The position numbers were made by a program, and so were the translations under genes. Below are positions 54,066-63,202 of a DNA stretch of 64,000 nt, in pieces. Under the pieces are notes generated by a model. That model was not told the origin of the DNA. It worked only from the letters and a program-made list of their open reading frames with translations, and did no database searches. Positions within the stretch are counted from its first letter, which is position 1. Each line of letters opens with the position of its first letter. Source of the DNA: Rhizobium freirei PRF 81 (GTDB taxonomy: Bacteria; Pseudomonadota; Alphaproteobacteria; Rhizobiales; Rhizobiaceae); NCBI RefSeq assembly GCF_000359745.1, contig NZ_AQHN01000056.1, positions 124,001 to 188,000 on the forward strand, read 5' to 3'.

Positions 54066-55109
54066 TTACTTGCCCCCGGTCTTCTCGGCATGGCCGATGC
54101 GGTCGGCAAGGCGGTCGAGCGTCCGGCGCATCGATTTCGCCTCTTCCTGCTGCGCCTCGATCCAGTCGCGCAGCATCTGCTGCTCGTTGCGCATGTTCTT
54201 GACCAGCCCCTGAATGCCTTCGGCCAGGTTGGCCATCGCCGTCACCGAACGCTGGCCGCCGCCCTCGTCCGTGATCTTGCGCAGATAGTCCGACAGCGCA
54301 CGCATGTCCTCCGACGAGGAGCCGGTTGCGGCATCGATGACGGGCGCAATGTCGGAACCGACATCCGTGACGGAGGAAAGCCAATTTTCAAGCTCGGTAT
54401 AGAAGCGGTTCTGCGCGCGTCCTGCCTGCAGGTCGAGAAAGCCGAGGATCAGCGAGCCGGAAAGGCCGAGCAGCGAGGACGAGAAGGCCGTGCCCATGCC
54501 GACGAGCGGGCCTGAGAGGCCGGTTTTCAGTGCGCTCAGAATATCGCCGGTATCGCCGGTGCCGGCATCGAGGCCCTGGATGACGTCGTTGATTGAGCCG
54601 ATCGTGCCGATCAGGCCCCAGAAAGTACCGAGCAGGCCGAGGAAGACGAGGAGGCCGATGAGATAGCGCGAGGTATCGCGCGATTCGTCGAGACGCGTGG
54701 CGATCGAGTCGAGAATGGAGCGTAGCGTCGCCGTGGAGAGCTGCATCGCGCGGCGATTGCCGAGCAGCGCCCGCATCGGCGCCAGCAGCCGCGGATTGCG
54801 GCCGACCTTGTCGGCATTGCCGACGGCGCGAAAATGATTGAACCAGCGAACTTCCGGCCGCAGCATCAGCACATGATTGAAAACCAGGAGGATGCCGACG
54901 GCGAGCACGCCAAGGATCAGGCCGTTTAGACCGGGATTGTGCAGGAATGCAACCTGAGCCTGCCGGAATAGGATGGCAACGATGAAGCCGACAATGATCA
55001 GAAAAAGGACCATCGTCCAGAAGAAAGCCATGGGGCTGGAGAGCTTGTAGGCGTAACCGCCCGACACGTTGTCGGTCGATCCCAGGTCCGCCAAATTCAC
55101 ATTTTCCAT
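54066..55109 (-). CDS. MotA/TolQ/ExbB-like proton channel subunit
   Basis: 347 aa with about four helices (near 26-46, 60-80, 145-170, 205-235); RYLIGLLVFLGLLGTFWGLIGTIGSI is the channel core signature of the MotA/TolQ/ExbB superfamily. The C-terminal cytosolic helix (QQMLRDWIEAQQEEAKSMRRTLDRLADRI) is predicted coiled coil. ATG 55109 (MENVNL) sits 6 nt after GGAG; the frame extends five codons further. Operon with the MotB-like gene. Confidence 0.88.
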   Translation of the reverse strand: MENVNLADLGSTDNVSGGYAYKLSSPMAFFWTMVLFLIIVGFIVAILFRQAQVAFLHNPGLNGLILGVLAVGILLVFNHVLMLRPEVRWFNHFRAVGNADKVGRNPRLLAPMRALLGNRRAMQLSTATLRSILDSIATRLDESRDTSRYLIGLLVFLGLLGTFWGLIGTIGSINDVIQGLDAGTGDTGDILSALKTGLSGPLVGMGTAFSSSLLGLSGSLILGFLDLQAGRAQNRFYTELENWLSSVTDVGSDIAPVIDAATGSSSEDMRALSDYLRKITDEGGGQRSVTAMANLAEGIQGLVKNMRNEQQMLRDWIEAQQEEAKSMRRTLDRLADRIGHAEKTGGK

Positions 55110-55242
55110 CATACGCTCCGCCACCGCATTCTCTGCAGCCGGAGACTAGATCAACATTGTGCCGAATTGAAGAGACGGAAAGCACAAAACCGCCCGTTGG
55201 CAACAGGCTGTTTTGTCGCGCAAAAAACTGGCGGAGACTAGC

Positions 55243-56043
55243 TTACTTCGTCGGGATCGGCCGCTTGACGACCTCGGCAAGCGCCTTCTGAATATGCTCA
55301 TTGCCGCAAATGATCGAGCCGGTGTCGAGCATGTCGGTGCCGCCGTCGAAATCCGAGGCAAAGCCACCGGCTTCGCGGATGAGCAGAATGCCGGCAGCAA
55401 TATCCCAGGCGGACAGGCCGGTTTCCCAGAAACCGTCGAAACGGCCGGCAGCGACATAGGCCAGATCGAGCGATGCCGAGCCGAGACGACGGACGCCGGC
55501 GACTTCCCCCATGACATGGCGCAGTTCAACGAGGAACTTGCCGTGATTGCCACGCCCGAGATTCGGAACGCCGCAGCCGATGACGCTGTCGGACAGCACG
55601 CGGCGCGAGGCGACGCGCAGGCGACGATCGTTGAGGAAGGCGCCGCCGCCGCGCTCTGCCGTGTAGAGTTCATCCGTCGCCGGATTGAAGGTAACGCCGG
55701 CAACGATTTCGCCGTTGCGCTCAAGGGCGATCGAGACCGCAAACAAGGGAATGCCGTGCAGGAAGTTGGTGGTGCCGTCGAGCGGATCGACGATCCAGCG
55801 ATGCGCGCCGTCCGTACCCTTGATCTCCTCGCCCTCTTCGCCAAGGAAACCGTAGGTCGGGCGGGCCTTCATCAGTTCGTCGCGGATGATCTTCTGCGCC
55901 TTGATGTCGGCCTGACTGACGAAATCGCCGGGTCCCTTCACCGAAACCTGCAGGTTCTGCACTTCGCCGAAATCGCGGCTGAGCGACTTGCCGGCCTTAA
56001 GGGCAGCCTGAACCATAACATTGAGAAGAGCAGAACGGGCCAT
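55243..56043 (-). CDS. Inositol monophosphatase family protein
   Basis: 266 aa from ATG 56043 (MARSALLNVMVQAALKAG), with AAGGA 6 nt upstream. Metal motifs: GEEGEE, IVDPLDGTTNFLHGIP, and WDIAAGILLIREAGG. Lithium-sensitive Mg2+-dependent phosphatase of the IMPase/SuhB type; SuhB members also act in ribosomal RNA antitermination. Substrate not certain. Confidence 0.94.
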   Translation of the reverse strand: MARSALLNVMVQAALKAGKSLSRDFGEVQNLQVSVKGPGDFVSQADIKAQKIIRDELMKARPTYGFLGEEGEEIKGTDGAHRWIVDPLDGTTNFLHGIPLFAVSIALERNGEIVAGVTFNPATDELYTAERGGGAFLNDRRLRVASRRVLSDSVIGCGVPNLGRGNHGKFLVELRHVMGEVAGVRRLGSASLDLAYVAAGRFDGFWETGLSAWDIAAGILLIREAGGFASDFDGGTDMLDTGSIICGNEHIQKALAEVVKRPIPTK

Positions 56044-56235
56044 CGGGTTTCCTTGGGTAATGCAGAAGGTGCTGACCGGGCCCAAAATCGGACCCCGGCG
56101 GAGCGGAGCGTCAGCACGAATAAAAGATTGGCGGCCTCAAGACCATAAAATCGGGGGAATTTCAAGTGGCGAGGCGACCGCGCAGGCAAAGTGGCGCCAT
56201 CAGGCCTATCATAAGGTGGGATTGCGGCCTGCCAT

Positions 56236-57462
56236 CTACCGTACCCGTCGGTATTTGTTGGCAGCCTCGATGGCCGCTTTCTGCTGGAAGTCCTCGATGC
56301 CCTGGTAGAAATCCTCAAGCTGCGGATCTTTCAGGCCGGCCCGGCGCGATATGACATACCATGTCGCTGCCGCCACCGGATCCTGCTTCGTGCCGATAGC
56401 ATTGATATAGAGATGCGCCAGCTTGTTTTGCGCGACGACATTGCCGCGATAAGCTGCGACCCGCATCCAGTTGAAGCCGTTTTCGAGATCTTGCTTGCCG
56501 GCCGTGCCGTTGATGAGCCAAAGGCCCATATCGAGTTGCGCTGTATCGAAACCGGCATTTGCGGCGCGCGACAGCCATTCCCGGGCGCGCGCCTTCTTTT
56601 CCGCCGGCAGATCCGGAAGATTGACGTAGAGCTGCGAGACCGCATATTGCGCGTCGGCAATGCCCTGCTCCGCGGATTTCTCATAATAAGGAAGCGCTAT
56701 CTGCAACCCCTTCAATCCGGGGTTTTCGGCGGTGATCATCTGGGCCACGTTGAATTCGGCGGAGGGCTCTCCGGCGTCGGCGGCCTTCCGCATCCATTCA
56801 TCCGCCTTTTTCTGATCGCGGGGAACGTCACGCCCCTCCATCAGGATCAGCGCGTATTTGAACATGGCGGTCTGATTACCGCCCTCGGCCGCCTTGCTGT
56901 ACCAGAAAGCGGCGTCCTTGGTATCTCGTTTGACGCCAAGACCCTGCGTCATCAGCTCGGCAATCAGCGTCTGCGCCGCAGCATCGCCAAGCTGCGCTCG
57001 CGGCAAGGCTTTTTGAAAGGCGGTCAGATAGTAGCCGCGCTGGAAAGCGCCGAAGGCCTCGTCAATCTTGCCGGTGAAAGGCTTTTCCGGCGGCAGATCG
57101 GGCAGCTTCGCACCCATGCGCTCGAACACGCCCACGCCTGCCGAAGGCTTGACGTCGCTTTCGGCTTTGGGTTCGGCGCCTGGCTGGATCCTCTCGTTCT
57201 TGAAGCTGCCGGCATCGGCATCCAGCGGCCGCGTGACGATGCTATTGTTCTCTTGCGGCGCGCCCTTGTCCGTTACGGCCGAACCATCATCGGGCTGCGC
57301 GTTGTCTTCAGGCTGCGCACCTTTCTCGGCCTGCGTCGTGACGCCAGGCAGAGACGTATCGCCATTTCCCGATTGCGCCACGGCCAGCAACGGAAATGCC
57401 GCAAGCCCAATTGCGAGCGCGGCAAGAAAGGATCGATGGCAGAATCGTGGCTTTGGCGACAT
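56236..57462 (-). CDS. Periplasmic Sel1-repeat protein
   Basis: 408 aa with a signal peptide (FLAALAIGLAAFPLLAVAQ), a low-complexity acidic linker (about 32-115), and five or more Sel1 repeats (AELMTQGLGVKRDTKDAAFWYSKAAEGG, and similar blocks through ~385). Such solenoids usually bind other proteins in the periplasm; ExoR is a rhizobial example of related architecture, but this is not ExoR by sequence that I can see. The ThiE-like gene is directly upstream, 9 nt away. Confidence 0.87.
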   Translation of the reverse strand: MSPKPRFCHRSFLAALAIGLAAFPLLAVAQSGNGDTSLPGVTTQAEKGAQPEDNAQPDDGSAVTDKGAPQENNSIVTRPLDADAGSFKNERIQPGAEPKAESDVKPSAGVGVFERMGAKLPDLPPEKPFTGKIDEAFGAFQRGYYLTAFQKALPRAQLGDAAAQTLIAELMTQGLGVKRDTKDAAFWYSKAAEGGNQTAMFKYALILMEGRDVPRDQKKADEWMRKAADAGEPSAEFNVAQMITAENPGLKGLQIALPYYEKSAEQGIADAQYAVSQLYVNLPDLPAEKKARAREWLSRAANAGFDTAQLDMGLWLINGTAGKQDLENGFNWMRVAAYRGNVVAQNKLAHLYINAIGTKQDPVAAATWYVISRRAGLKDPQLEDFYQGIEDFQQKAAIEAANKYRRVR

Positions 57463-57471
57463 GAAACGCTA

Positions 57472-58137
57472 TCAATCCTCAAACCGTGGCGCTTTTTCGT
57501 CGAGAAGCGCATTCACTTCGGCAACGACGGAAGGCGCGTTTGCGGGCTCGGCGAATACTGCCGCACGCAGCGCCACGAATTCGGCGCCCGTCAAGGCCAC
57601 CTCCAGCGCCGATTTCACATCCGTCCCGCCCATGACGATGCAGGGGATCTCGATCATCGAGGCCCACCATTCGCCGAGCGCCAGATTCTTCGGATGCGCT
57701 TCGGGCTTGATATCGCCATCGAGCTTGCCGAAGAAGATATAGTCGGGCCGCAGCTCGCCAACCTCCAGAGCGCTGTGCCTTTCGGTAGCACCGCCGCCGC
57801 CGACGATCAGCTTCGGAACGAATTTCTCCACGGCATCAGCAAGCTCCGCGAGATTGCCAGTGATATGCAGCCCGTCGGCCTTCGCCCGCCCAGCCACGCG
57901 GCTGTCACCGGAGATAAGCGCTGCAGCACCGGCCGCCTGAACGATCGGCACCAGCTTTTCCGCATGCTTCTGAAACGCGCCGTCATCCAGCCCATACTGG
58001 GGAATGATCACCGAGGCGACATCGCCGCCCCTCAGCGCATCGGCAACGGCCTTCGCCTGTTCCTCGATATCGGCGATATCGGGGACGATGAGAACGAGGC
58101 GGCAACGATCTTCGGGCACGGTCATGCGAGCTTCCAT
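57472..58137 (-). CDS. Thiamine-phosphate synthase-like (ThiE family) protein
   Basis: 221 aa TIM-barrel protein. RLVLIVPDIADIEEQAKAV at the start, ADGLHITGNLAELADAV, LIVGGGGATERHSAL and FGKLDGDIKPEAHPKN, ending with CIVMGGTDVKSALEVA, resemble ThiE. The pyrophosphate-binding residues look divergent, so it may not be the main thiamine-phosphate synthase. The start is uncertain: ATG 58137 is used, 58152 and 58125 are close alternatives. Confidence 0.75.
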   Translation of the reverse strand: MEARMTVPEDRCRLVLIVPDIADIEEQAKAVADALRGGDVASVIIPQYGLDDGAFQKHAEKLVPIVQAAGAAALISGDSRVAGRAKADGLHITGNLAELADAVEKFVPKLIVGGGGATERHSALEVGELRPDYIFFGKLDGDIKPEAHPKNLALGEWWASMIEIPCIVMGGTDVKSALEVALTGAEFVALRAAVFAEPANAPSVVAEVNALLDEKAPRFED

Positions 58138-58345
58138 GGTTTCGGCTTCCATCGTCAGCGACGGCTCACCGGTTCGATAGTCGTGAGTAAATCCGTTAGC
58201 CCTCTCTGACAAGGGGCAGCAATCGAAACGGGCACCGATGACGAAGGGTCCGCATGATCGGCGCCGCTGCCGTCGCTACTCCACAATATATCATGCAGCG
58301 CACAATTAGCTTGCCGCACCCAGGCGTTTGACGTAGCTTTTCGCC

Positions 58346-58606
58346 ATGTCGACCATGGATCCTTTTGCAGCCATCGCGGACCCGAACCGGCGCTACCTGC
58401 TGGAGGAGTTGCGCCGCGCACCCAAGACGGTCAACGAACTGGCGCAGGGCCTGCCGATCAGCCGCCCGGCTGTCTCGCAGCATCTCAAGGCATTGCTCGA
58501 CAGCAATCTCGTTTCCGTGACCAACGAAGGCACGAAACGCATATACGCGGTCAACAGCCGCGGCTTCGACAAGCTCAATCTATGGCTGGATCAATTCTGG
58601 GCCTGA
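58346..58606 (+). CDS. ArsR-family winged-helix regulator
   Basis: 86 aa. MDPFAAIADPNRRYLLEELRRAPKTVNELAQGLPISRPAVSQHLKALL is a compact ArsR-type helix-turn-helix; no metal-binding ELCV(C/G)D motif is present, so it is the non-metal subgroup often paired with a SRPBCC or hydrolase gene. No such partner follows. Divergent from the ThiE-like gene. Confidence 0.88.
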   Translation: MSTMDPFAAIADPNRRYLLEELRRAPKTVNELAQGLPISRPAVSQHLKALLDSNLVSVTNEGTKRIYAVNSRGFDKLNLWLDQFWA

Positions 58607-58856
58607 AAGCCGGCCTCTCGCCTTCGTGATCTCTGGAAAATCGCGGAATTCGTTGGCAGATGTCGGCCAAGCTAACGGCGGCGGCATTTGCCGCATAAGA
58701 TGGGAAAATTGCGCCAACCCCTACCCCTTACGATATGACGTTGGCGCATCCGCTTTTACGGGAGTGCTCACCCATCCTGGTTGCGAAATTGTTGGGATCT
58801 TGCGATCTGCCTCTTGCCGCCAATGATCGGTGTTTTTGATCTCTACAGGCGTTGCG

Positions 58857-59030
58857 TCAGTGAACCGACGAACGCAGACGTTGGATTTCGTCTTTGACCC
58901 GTAATTTCCTGCGTTTGATATCAGCAATCGTGATATCATTGATAGAGGGAGACGTCAGTGCCAGATGCAGCTCCTCCTCAAGAGCGACATGTTTCTTTTC
59001 GAGCGATTCAAGATGAGCTTGAACAGTCAT
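58857..59030 (-). CDS. DUF465 (YdcH-like) small protein
   Basis: 57 aa (MTVQAHLESLEKKHVALEEE... ending RLRSSVH), too short for usual cut-offs but with AAGGAAGG 7 nt upstream. The IADIKRRKLRVKDEIQRL helix is characteristic of DUF465/YdcH. Divergent from a second DUF465 gene on the plus strand 230 nt away. Function unknown. Confidence 0.85.
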   Translation of the reverse strand: MTVQAHLESLEKKHVALEEELHLALTSPSINDITIADIKRRKLRVKDEIQRLRSSVH

Positions 59031-59261
59031 ATGACCCTTCCTTCCTCTTTAAGGGCCCCGACCATCCATTCGCCAGGGCTCTAGGTGTCAACCTTCCCAC
59101 TGTGCCATAATATCGAGCCCTTGTCGAAGGCGAAAACGTGGCCTATAGGCGGCAAATTCGTGATGAAGGATAACTTCCCGTTATCGCCATTTGGTGATAG
59201 GAGCTTGCGGGATTTACAAGGCGGAAGGAATGCGATTCCGCGATATGCTGGGGAAATGAAC

Positions 59262-59465
59262 ATGGCCGATCAGGAACAGGCGGAAATCAGGCTGATCGTG
59301 GCGCGGCTGCGCCAGGAACACGAGGATTATGACGCCGCAATCAATGCCATGATCCAGACGGGCTGCGAGGCCCTTCGCATCCAGCGCATGAAGAAGAAGA
59401 AGCTCGTCATCAAGGACAAGCTCTCCAAGCTGGAAGACCAGATCATTCCCGACATCATAGCCTGA
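59262..59465 (+). CDS. DUF465 (YdcH-like) small protein
   Basis: 67 aa from ATG 59262 ([26 protein letters not shown]), with GGGG upstream. The C-terminal helix [19 protein letters not shown] matches DUF465. It precedes purE by 16 nt and is likely co-transcribed with purE-purK. The upstream open frame from 59085 has no conserved sequence. Confidence 0.86.
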   Translation: MADQEQAEIRLIVARLRQEHEDYDAAINAMIQTGCEALRIQRMKKKKLVIKDKLSKLEDQIIPDIIA

Positions 59466-59481
59466 GGAGTATAACGCGACG

Positions 59482-59979
59482 ATGATGACCGAAAGACCGC
59501 CCGTCGCCATCATCATGGGAAGCCAGTCCGACTGGGAAACCATGAAGAATGCCGCAGACACTCTGGAAGCCCTGGAGATCACTTATGATGCGCGCATCAT
59601 CTCAGCGCATCGCACGCCCGACAGGCTCGTGAGTTTCGCCAAGGGCGCAAGGGACGAAGGCTTCAAGGTCATCATTGCCGGCGCCGGCGGCGCGGCCCAC
59701 CTTCCAGGCATGGCCGCATCCATGACGCCGCTGCCGGTCTTCGGCGTGCCGGTACAATCGCGTGCGCTCTCCGGACAGGACAGCCTGCTCTCCATCGTGC
59801 AGATGCCGGCCGGTATCCCCGTCGGAACATTGGCGATCGGCAAGGCCGGCGCGGTGAATGCCGCCCTTCTTGCCGCCGCAGTCCTGGCGCTCAGCGACGA
59901 AGAGATTGCCGACCGGCTCGACGAGTGGCGCGCGCGACAGAGCGCCGGCGTTGCCGAATATCCGATGGACGACCTATGA
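59482..59979 (+). CDS. purE: N5-carboxyaminoimidazole ribonucleotide mutase PurE
   Basis: 165 aa. [18 protein letters not shown] and [19 protein letters not shown] motifs are standard for PurE. Rearranges N5-CAIR to CAIR in purine synthesis. Its stop overlaps the purK start by 4 nt. Confidence 0.97.
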   Translation: MMTERPPVAIIMGSQSDWETMKNAADTLEALEITYDARIISAHRTPDRLVSFAKGARDEGFKVIIAGAGGAAHLPGMAASMTPLPVFGVPVQSRALSGQDSLLSIVQMPAGIPVGTLAIGKAGAVNAALLAAAVLALSDEEIADRLDEWRARQSAGVAEYPMDDL

Positions 59980-61034
59980 CCGAAAAGACGATCGGCATCA
60001 TCGGCGGCGGCCAGCTCGGCCGCATGCTCGCCATGGCGGCTGCTCGCCTGAATTTCCGCACCATCATCCTCGAACCGCAGGCCGATTGTCCAGCAGCGCA
60101 GGTCGCCAGCGAGCAGATCGCCGCCGCCTATGACGATGCGGCCGCCCTTGCCGATCTGGCGAAACGCTGCGATGTCGTGACATACGAATTCGAGAACGTT
60201 CCGGTCCATGCTGCCGAGAAGCTCGCCAAGGATGTCGACGTCTATCCGCCGCCAAAAGCGCTCGAGATGGCGCAAGACCGGCTGACCGAGAAGCGCTTCA
60301 TCAATGATTGCGGCATTCCGACGGCCCGCTTCCGTGCTGTCGACAGTCAAGCCGATCTCGAAGCAGCCCTTGCCGATTTCGGCGGCAAGGGCGTACTGAA
60401 GACCCGGCGCCTCGGTTATGACGGCAAGGGCCAGCGCGTCTACCGCTCCGCCGCGGACAGCGCCGATGGCGGCTATGCGGCCTTGGGCAGCGTACCGCTT
60501 ATTCTCGAAAGCTTCGTATCCTTCGAGCGCGAGATTTCGATTATTGCGGCACGCGGCATCGACGGAACGGTCGCCTGCTATGATCCGGCTGAAAACGTCC
60601 ATCGCGACGGTATCCTCCATACGTCTACGCTGCCGGCAAGAATTTCGGAGCAGACGACCGCGGCTGCCTTCATGGCCGCGGAAAAGATCCTGACGGCGCT
60701 CGGCTATGTCGGGGTGATCGGCATCGAGTTCTTCGTGCTCTCCGACGGTAGCCTGATCGCCAATGAAATGGCGCCGCGCGTGCACAATTCCGGCCACTGG
60801 ACGGAAGCTGCCTGCATCATCTCGCAATTCGAGCAGCATGTCCGTGCAGTCGCCGGCCTGCCGCTCGGAAATCCTGAGCGCCATTCGGATTGTGTCATGA
60901 CGAATCTGATCGGAGACGATATTCTGGCATTGCCGGAATGGCTGCGCCTTGACGATGCACTGGTGCACCTTTACGGCAAGAGCGAAGCGCGCCCCGGCCG
61001 CAAAATGGGCCATGTTACGCAGCTTCTCCGCTAA
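59976..61034 (+). CDS. purK: N5-carboxyaminoimidazole ribonucleotide synthase PurK
   Basis: 352 aa ATP-grasp enzyme. N-terminal [13 protein letters not shown], then [15 protein letters not shown] and a C-terminal [14 protein letters not shown] motif. Makes N5-CAIR from AIR, bicarbonate and ATP. The ATGA overlap with purE fixes the start at 59976; the longer open frame lies inside purE. Confidence 0.97.
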   Translation: MTEKTIGIIGGGQLGRMLAMAAARLNFRTIILEPQADCPAAQVASEQIAAAYDDAAALADLAKRCDVVTYEFENVPVHAAEKLAKDVDVYPPPKALEMAQDRLTEKRFINDCGIPTARFRAVDSQADLEAALADFGGKGVLKTRRLGYDGKGQRVYRSAADSADGGYAALGSVPLILESFVSFEREISIIAARGIDGTVACYDPAENVHRDGILHTSTLPARISEQTTAAAFMAAEKILTALGYVGVIGIEFFVLSDGSLIANEMAPRVHNSGHWTEAACIISQFEQHVRAVAGLPLGNPERHSDCVMTNLIGDDILALPEWLRLDDALVHLYGKSEARPGRKMGHVTQLLR

Positions 61035-61186
61035 GAGCGGTGGGAAAAAGCCCCTGACATGGTTGACAGGGCACAGGCGACAGGGTATTTGCTCCCCACC
61101 CTAAAGAGCGCGCCCTGAGCGCGCTTTTGATTGTTAAAGACACGGGCGAATGTGACATTCCCCCTCGAACATCGCGGATCAGAAAA

Positions 61187-61312
61187 ATGAAGATCAAGAA
61201 TTCGCTCAAGTCGCTCAAGGCGCGCCACCGTGACAACCGTCTCGTCCGCCGCAAGGGCCGCATCTACATCATCAACAAGCTGAACCCGCGCTACAAGGCT
61301 CGTCAGGGCTGA
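61187..61312 (+). CDS. rpmJ: 50S ribosomal protein L36 (zinc-free form)
   Basis: 41 aa, [20 protein letters not shown] then [21 protein letters not shown]. It has no Cys residues, so it is the C- (zinc-independent) paralogue. The ATG at 61187 fits the family exactly; the preceding in-frame codons are not coding. Confidence 0.96.
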   Translation: MKIKNSLKSLKARHRDNRLVRRKGRIYIINKLNPRYKARQG

Positions 61313-61404
61313 TATAGCGCGCAGCTCCCGTCTTATGGATAGGGCGCTCAGTTTTAGTTGATCGCATCAAATTTGTTTTTGATCTTCGACATTGGCGGGC
61401 TACT

Positions 61405-62043
61405 ATGCCCGCCATGCGCGTTTTAGCTTTGTCATATCTAGCCCTGCCGATTCTGCTTGCTCTGGCTGTCTCCCCACCCCTTGTGGCGCTGGCGGATCAG
61501 CCGGCCGATCTGGAAAAGAAGGATCCGGGAGCTCCGGGTGCGTCCTCCGGCAGCCTCTCGCCCAAACAGCAGCTCGACAATCTGTTCACGGCGCTAAAGC
61601 GTCAGCGCGATCCCGATCAGGCGGCATTGATCGCAGATCAGATCAATGCCCAGCTCAACGATTCCGGCAGCGCGACGATCAATCTCCTGATGCAATGGGC
61701 CGACAAGGCTATCCTGGACAAGCGCAGCGCCGCTGCCATGGACTATCTGGATCAGGTCATCTCGCTAAAACCAGACTACCCCGAAGGCTGGAACAGGCGC
61801 GCGACGCTGAATTTCGCGATCGGCGACTACCGCAAGTCGATGGAAGACATCAATCAGGTCCTGCGCATCGAGCCACGCCATTTCGGCGCTCTGGCCGGCA
61901 TGGCGACGTTGCTGACCGAACGCGGCAACGATGCGCTTGCCCTGAAAGCCTGGGAGCGCTTCCTCGAGATCTATCCGGCGAATCGCTCGGCACAGGAAGA
62001 GGCAAGCAAGCTTTCGGAGAAGATTGCCGGCAGCCGTACCTGA
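61405..62043 (+). CDS. Periplasmic TPR-repeat protein
   Basis: 212 aa with a signal peptide (MRVLALSYLALPILLALAVSPPLVALA) and three to four tetratricopeptide repeats (SAAAMDYLDQVISLKPDYPEGWNRRATL; GDYRKSMEDINQVLRIEPRHFGALAG; GNDALALKAWERFLEIYPANR). No enzymatic domain. Located between rpmJ and an alpha/beta hydrolase. Role unknown. Confidence 0.85.
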   Translation: MPAMRVLALSYLALPILLALAVSPPLVALADQPADLEKKDPGAPGASSGSLSPKQQLDNLFTALKRQRDPDQAALIADQINAQLNDSGSATINLLMQWADKAILDKRSAAAMDYLDQVISLKPDYPEGWNRRATLNFAIGDYRKSMEDINQVLRIEPRHFGALAGMATLLTERGNDALALKAWERFLEIYPANRSAQEEASKLSEKIAGSRT

Positions 62044-62152
62044 TCCGATGGCAAGGCGAGATTATCTTTCGTGGCGGAAACCACCTCCCAAGGGATGAAA
62101 CGCCGCAATGCTGCACTAGATTAGTGGTTTGCGATATTTGATCCGTGCCGCG

Positions 62153-63202
62153 ATGATCGATTCTCTACTCGCCACCGTCATTACGTTTGTCGTCTTTGCT
62201 GCGGGCTTTTCCGCCTACAAGACCCGTGCCATAGAGCAGGCCTATCCCAATATCGGCGAGCTGACTGATATCGGCGGCTATCGTCTGAACGCCGTGCATC
62301 TGCCGCGCCCGGCAACTGCGGATCTCCCCCCATTGGTCTTCATCCATGGCGCCAGCGGCAATCTGCGCGATCAGTTCGAAGCCTTTGCGGTGCCTTTAAG
62401 CGGCCGCGCCGAAATGCTCTTCGTCGACCGTCCCGGTCACGGCTATTCCGAGCGCGGAACGGCTGAAAACGCCCTTCCCTCCGGCCAGGCCGATGCCATC
62501 GCCAGACTGATGGACAAGCGCGGCATCAAGAGCGCCATTATTATCGGCCACTCTTTCGGCGGCGCGATTGCCGCCGCTTTCGGCATGCGCCATCCTGAAA
62601 AGACCGAGGGGTTGCTGTTTCTGGCGCCTGCCACCCATCCCTGGCCCGGCGGCGTCGATTGGTATTATACGCTCGCCGCCATGCCGGTCCTCGGCTGGCT
62701 CTTCACGCATCTATTCGTCATTCCGCTCGGCCTGCGCAGGGTCGAGACCGGCACGCTCAGCATCTTCCGTCCGAATGCGCGGCCCGCAGACTATATCGTG
62801 AAGACGGCGCCGGAACTGGTGCTGCGGCCCCACACCTTCCGCAACAACGCCACCGATGTCGTCAACCTGTTTGCCTATGTCTCCGCCCACGCGCCGCGCT
62901 ACAAGGAGATCAAGGCACCCACCGTCATCATCACCGGCGACAGTGACGATGTCGTGCTGGAGGAATTGCACTCACGCGGCCTGGCTCGGGATATCCCCGG
63001 CGCCGAACTCGTCACCATCGGCAATCTCGGCCATAAGCCCGACTACGTGACGACGGATGTGGCGATCGCAGCCGTCGAACGGCTTGCAGGTCAGCCACGC
63101 GACCTGCAAATGCTTGCGGTACAGGCCGAAGTCCGCATCGCCAACCTCGGCAGCGACGGTTCCGGGCGGCAATCCTCATCTCAGGCCGTGACGACGTCGT
63201 AG
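62153..63202 (+). CDS. Alpha/beta hydrolase
   Basis: About 349 aa with an N-terminal membrane anchor (LLATVITFVVFAAGFSAY). FIHGASGNLRDQ is the oxyanion region, GHSFGGAIAAAFG carries the catalytic Ser, and the C-terminal NLGHKPDYV supplies the likely His. Esterase- or epoxide-hydrolase-like; substrate unknown. ATG 62153 is used, with a TTG 24 nt upstream open. Its last 22 bases overlap the convergent LysR gene. Confidence 0.87.
   Translation: MIDSLLATVITFVVFAAGFSAYKTRAIEQAYPNIGELTDIGGYRLNAVHLPRPATADLPPLVFIHGASGNLRDQFEAFAVPLSGRAEMLFVDRPGHGYSERGTAENALPSGQADAIARLMDKRGIKSAIIIGHSFGGAIAAAFGMRHPEKTEGLLFLAPATHPWPGGVDWYYTLAAMPVLGWLFTHLFVIPLGLRRVETGTLSIFRPNARPADYIVKTAPELVLRPHTFRNNATDVVNLFAYVSAHAPRYKEIKAPTVIITGDSDDVVLEELHSRGLARDIPGAELVTIGNLGHKPDYVTTDVAIAAVERLAGQPRDLQMLAVQAEVRIANLGSDGSGRQSSSQAVTTS

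Noticed and set aside
53031..55109. A Zorya-type anti-phage system based on the MotA/MotB-like pair
   Set aside because: No ZorC/ZorD/ZorE-like helicase or nuclease gene is adjacent; the flanks are IMPase and a YegP-like gene.
58626..58826. A 66-residue open frame after the ArsR-type gene
   Set aside because: No ribosome-binding site or family match; the segment holds only a short inverted repeat (TGCGCCAAC/GTTGGCGCA).
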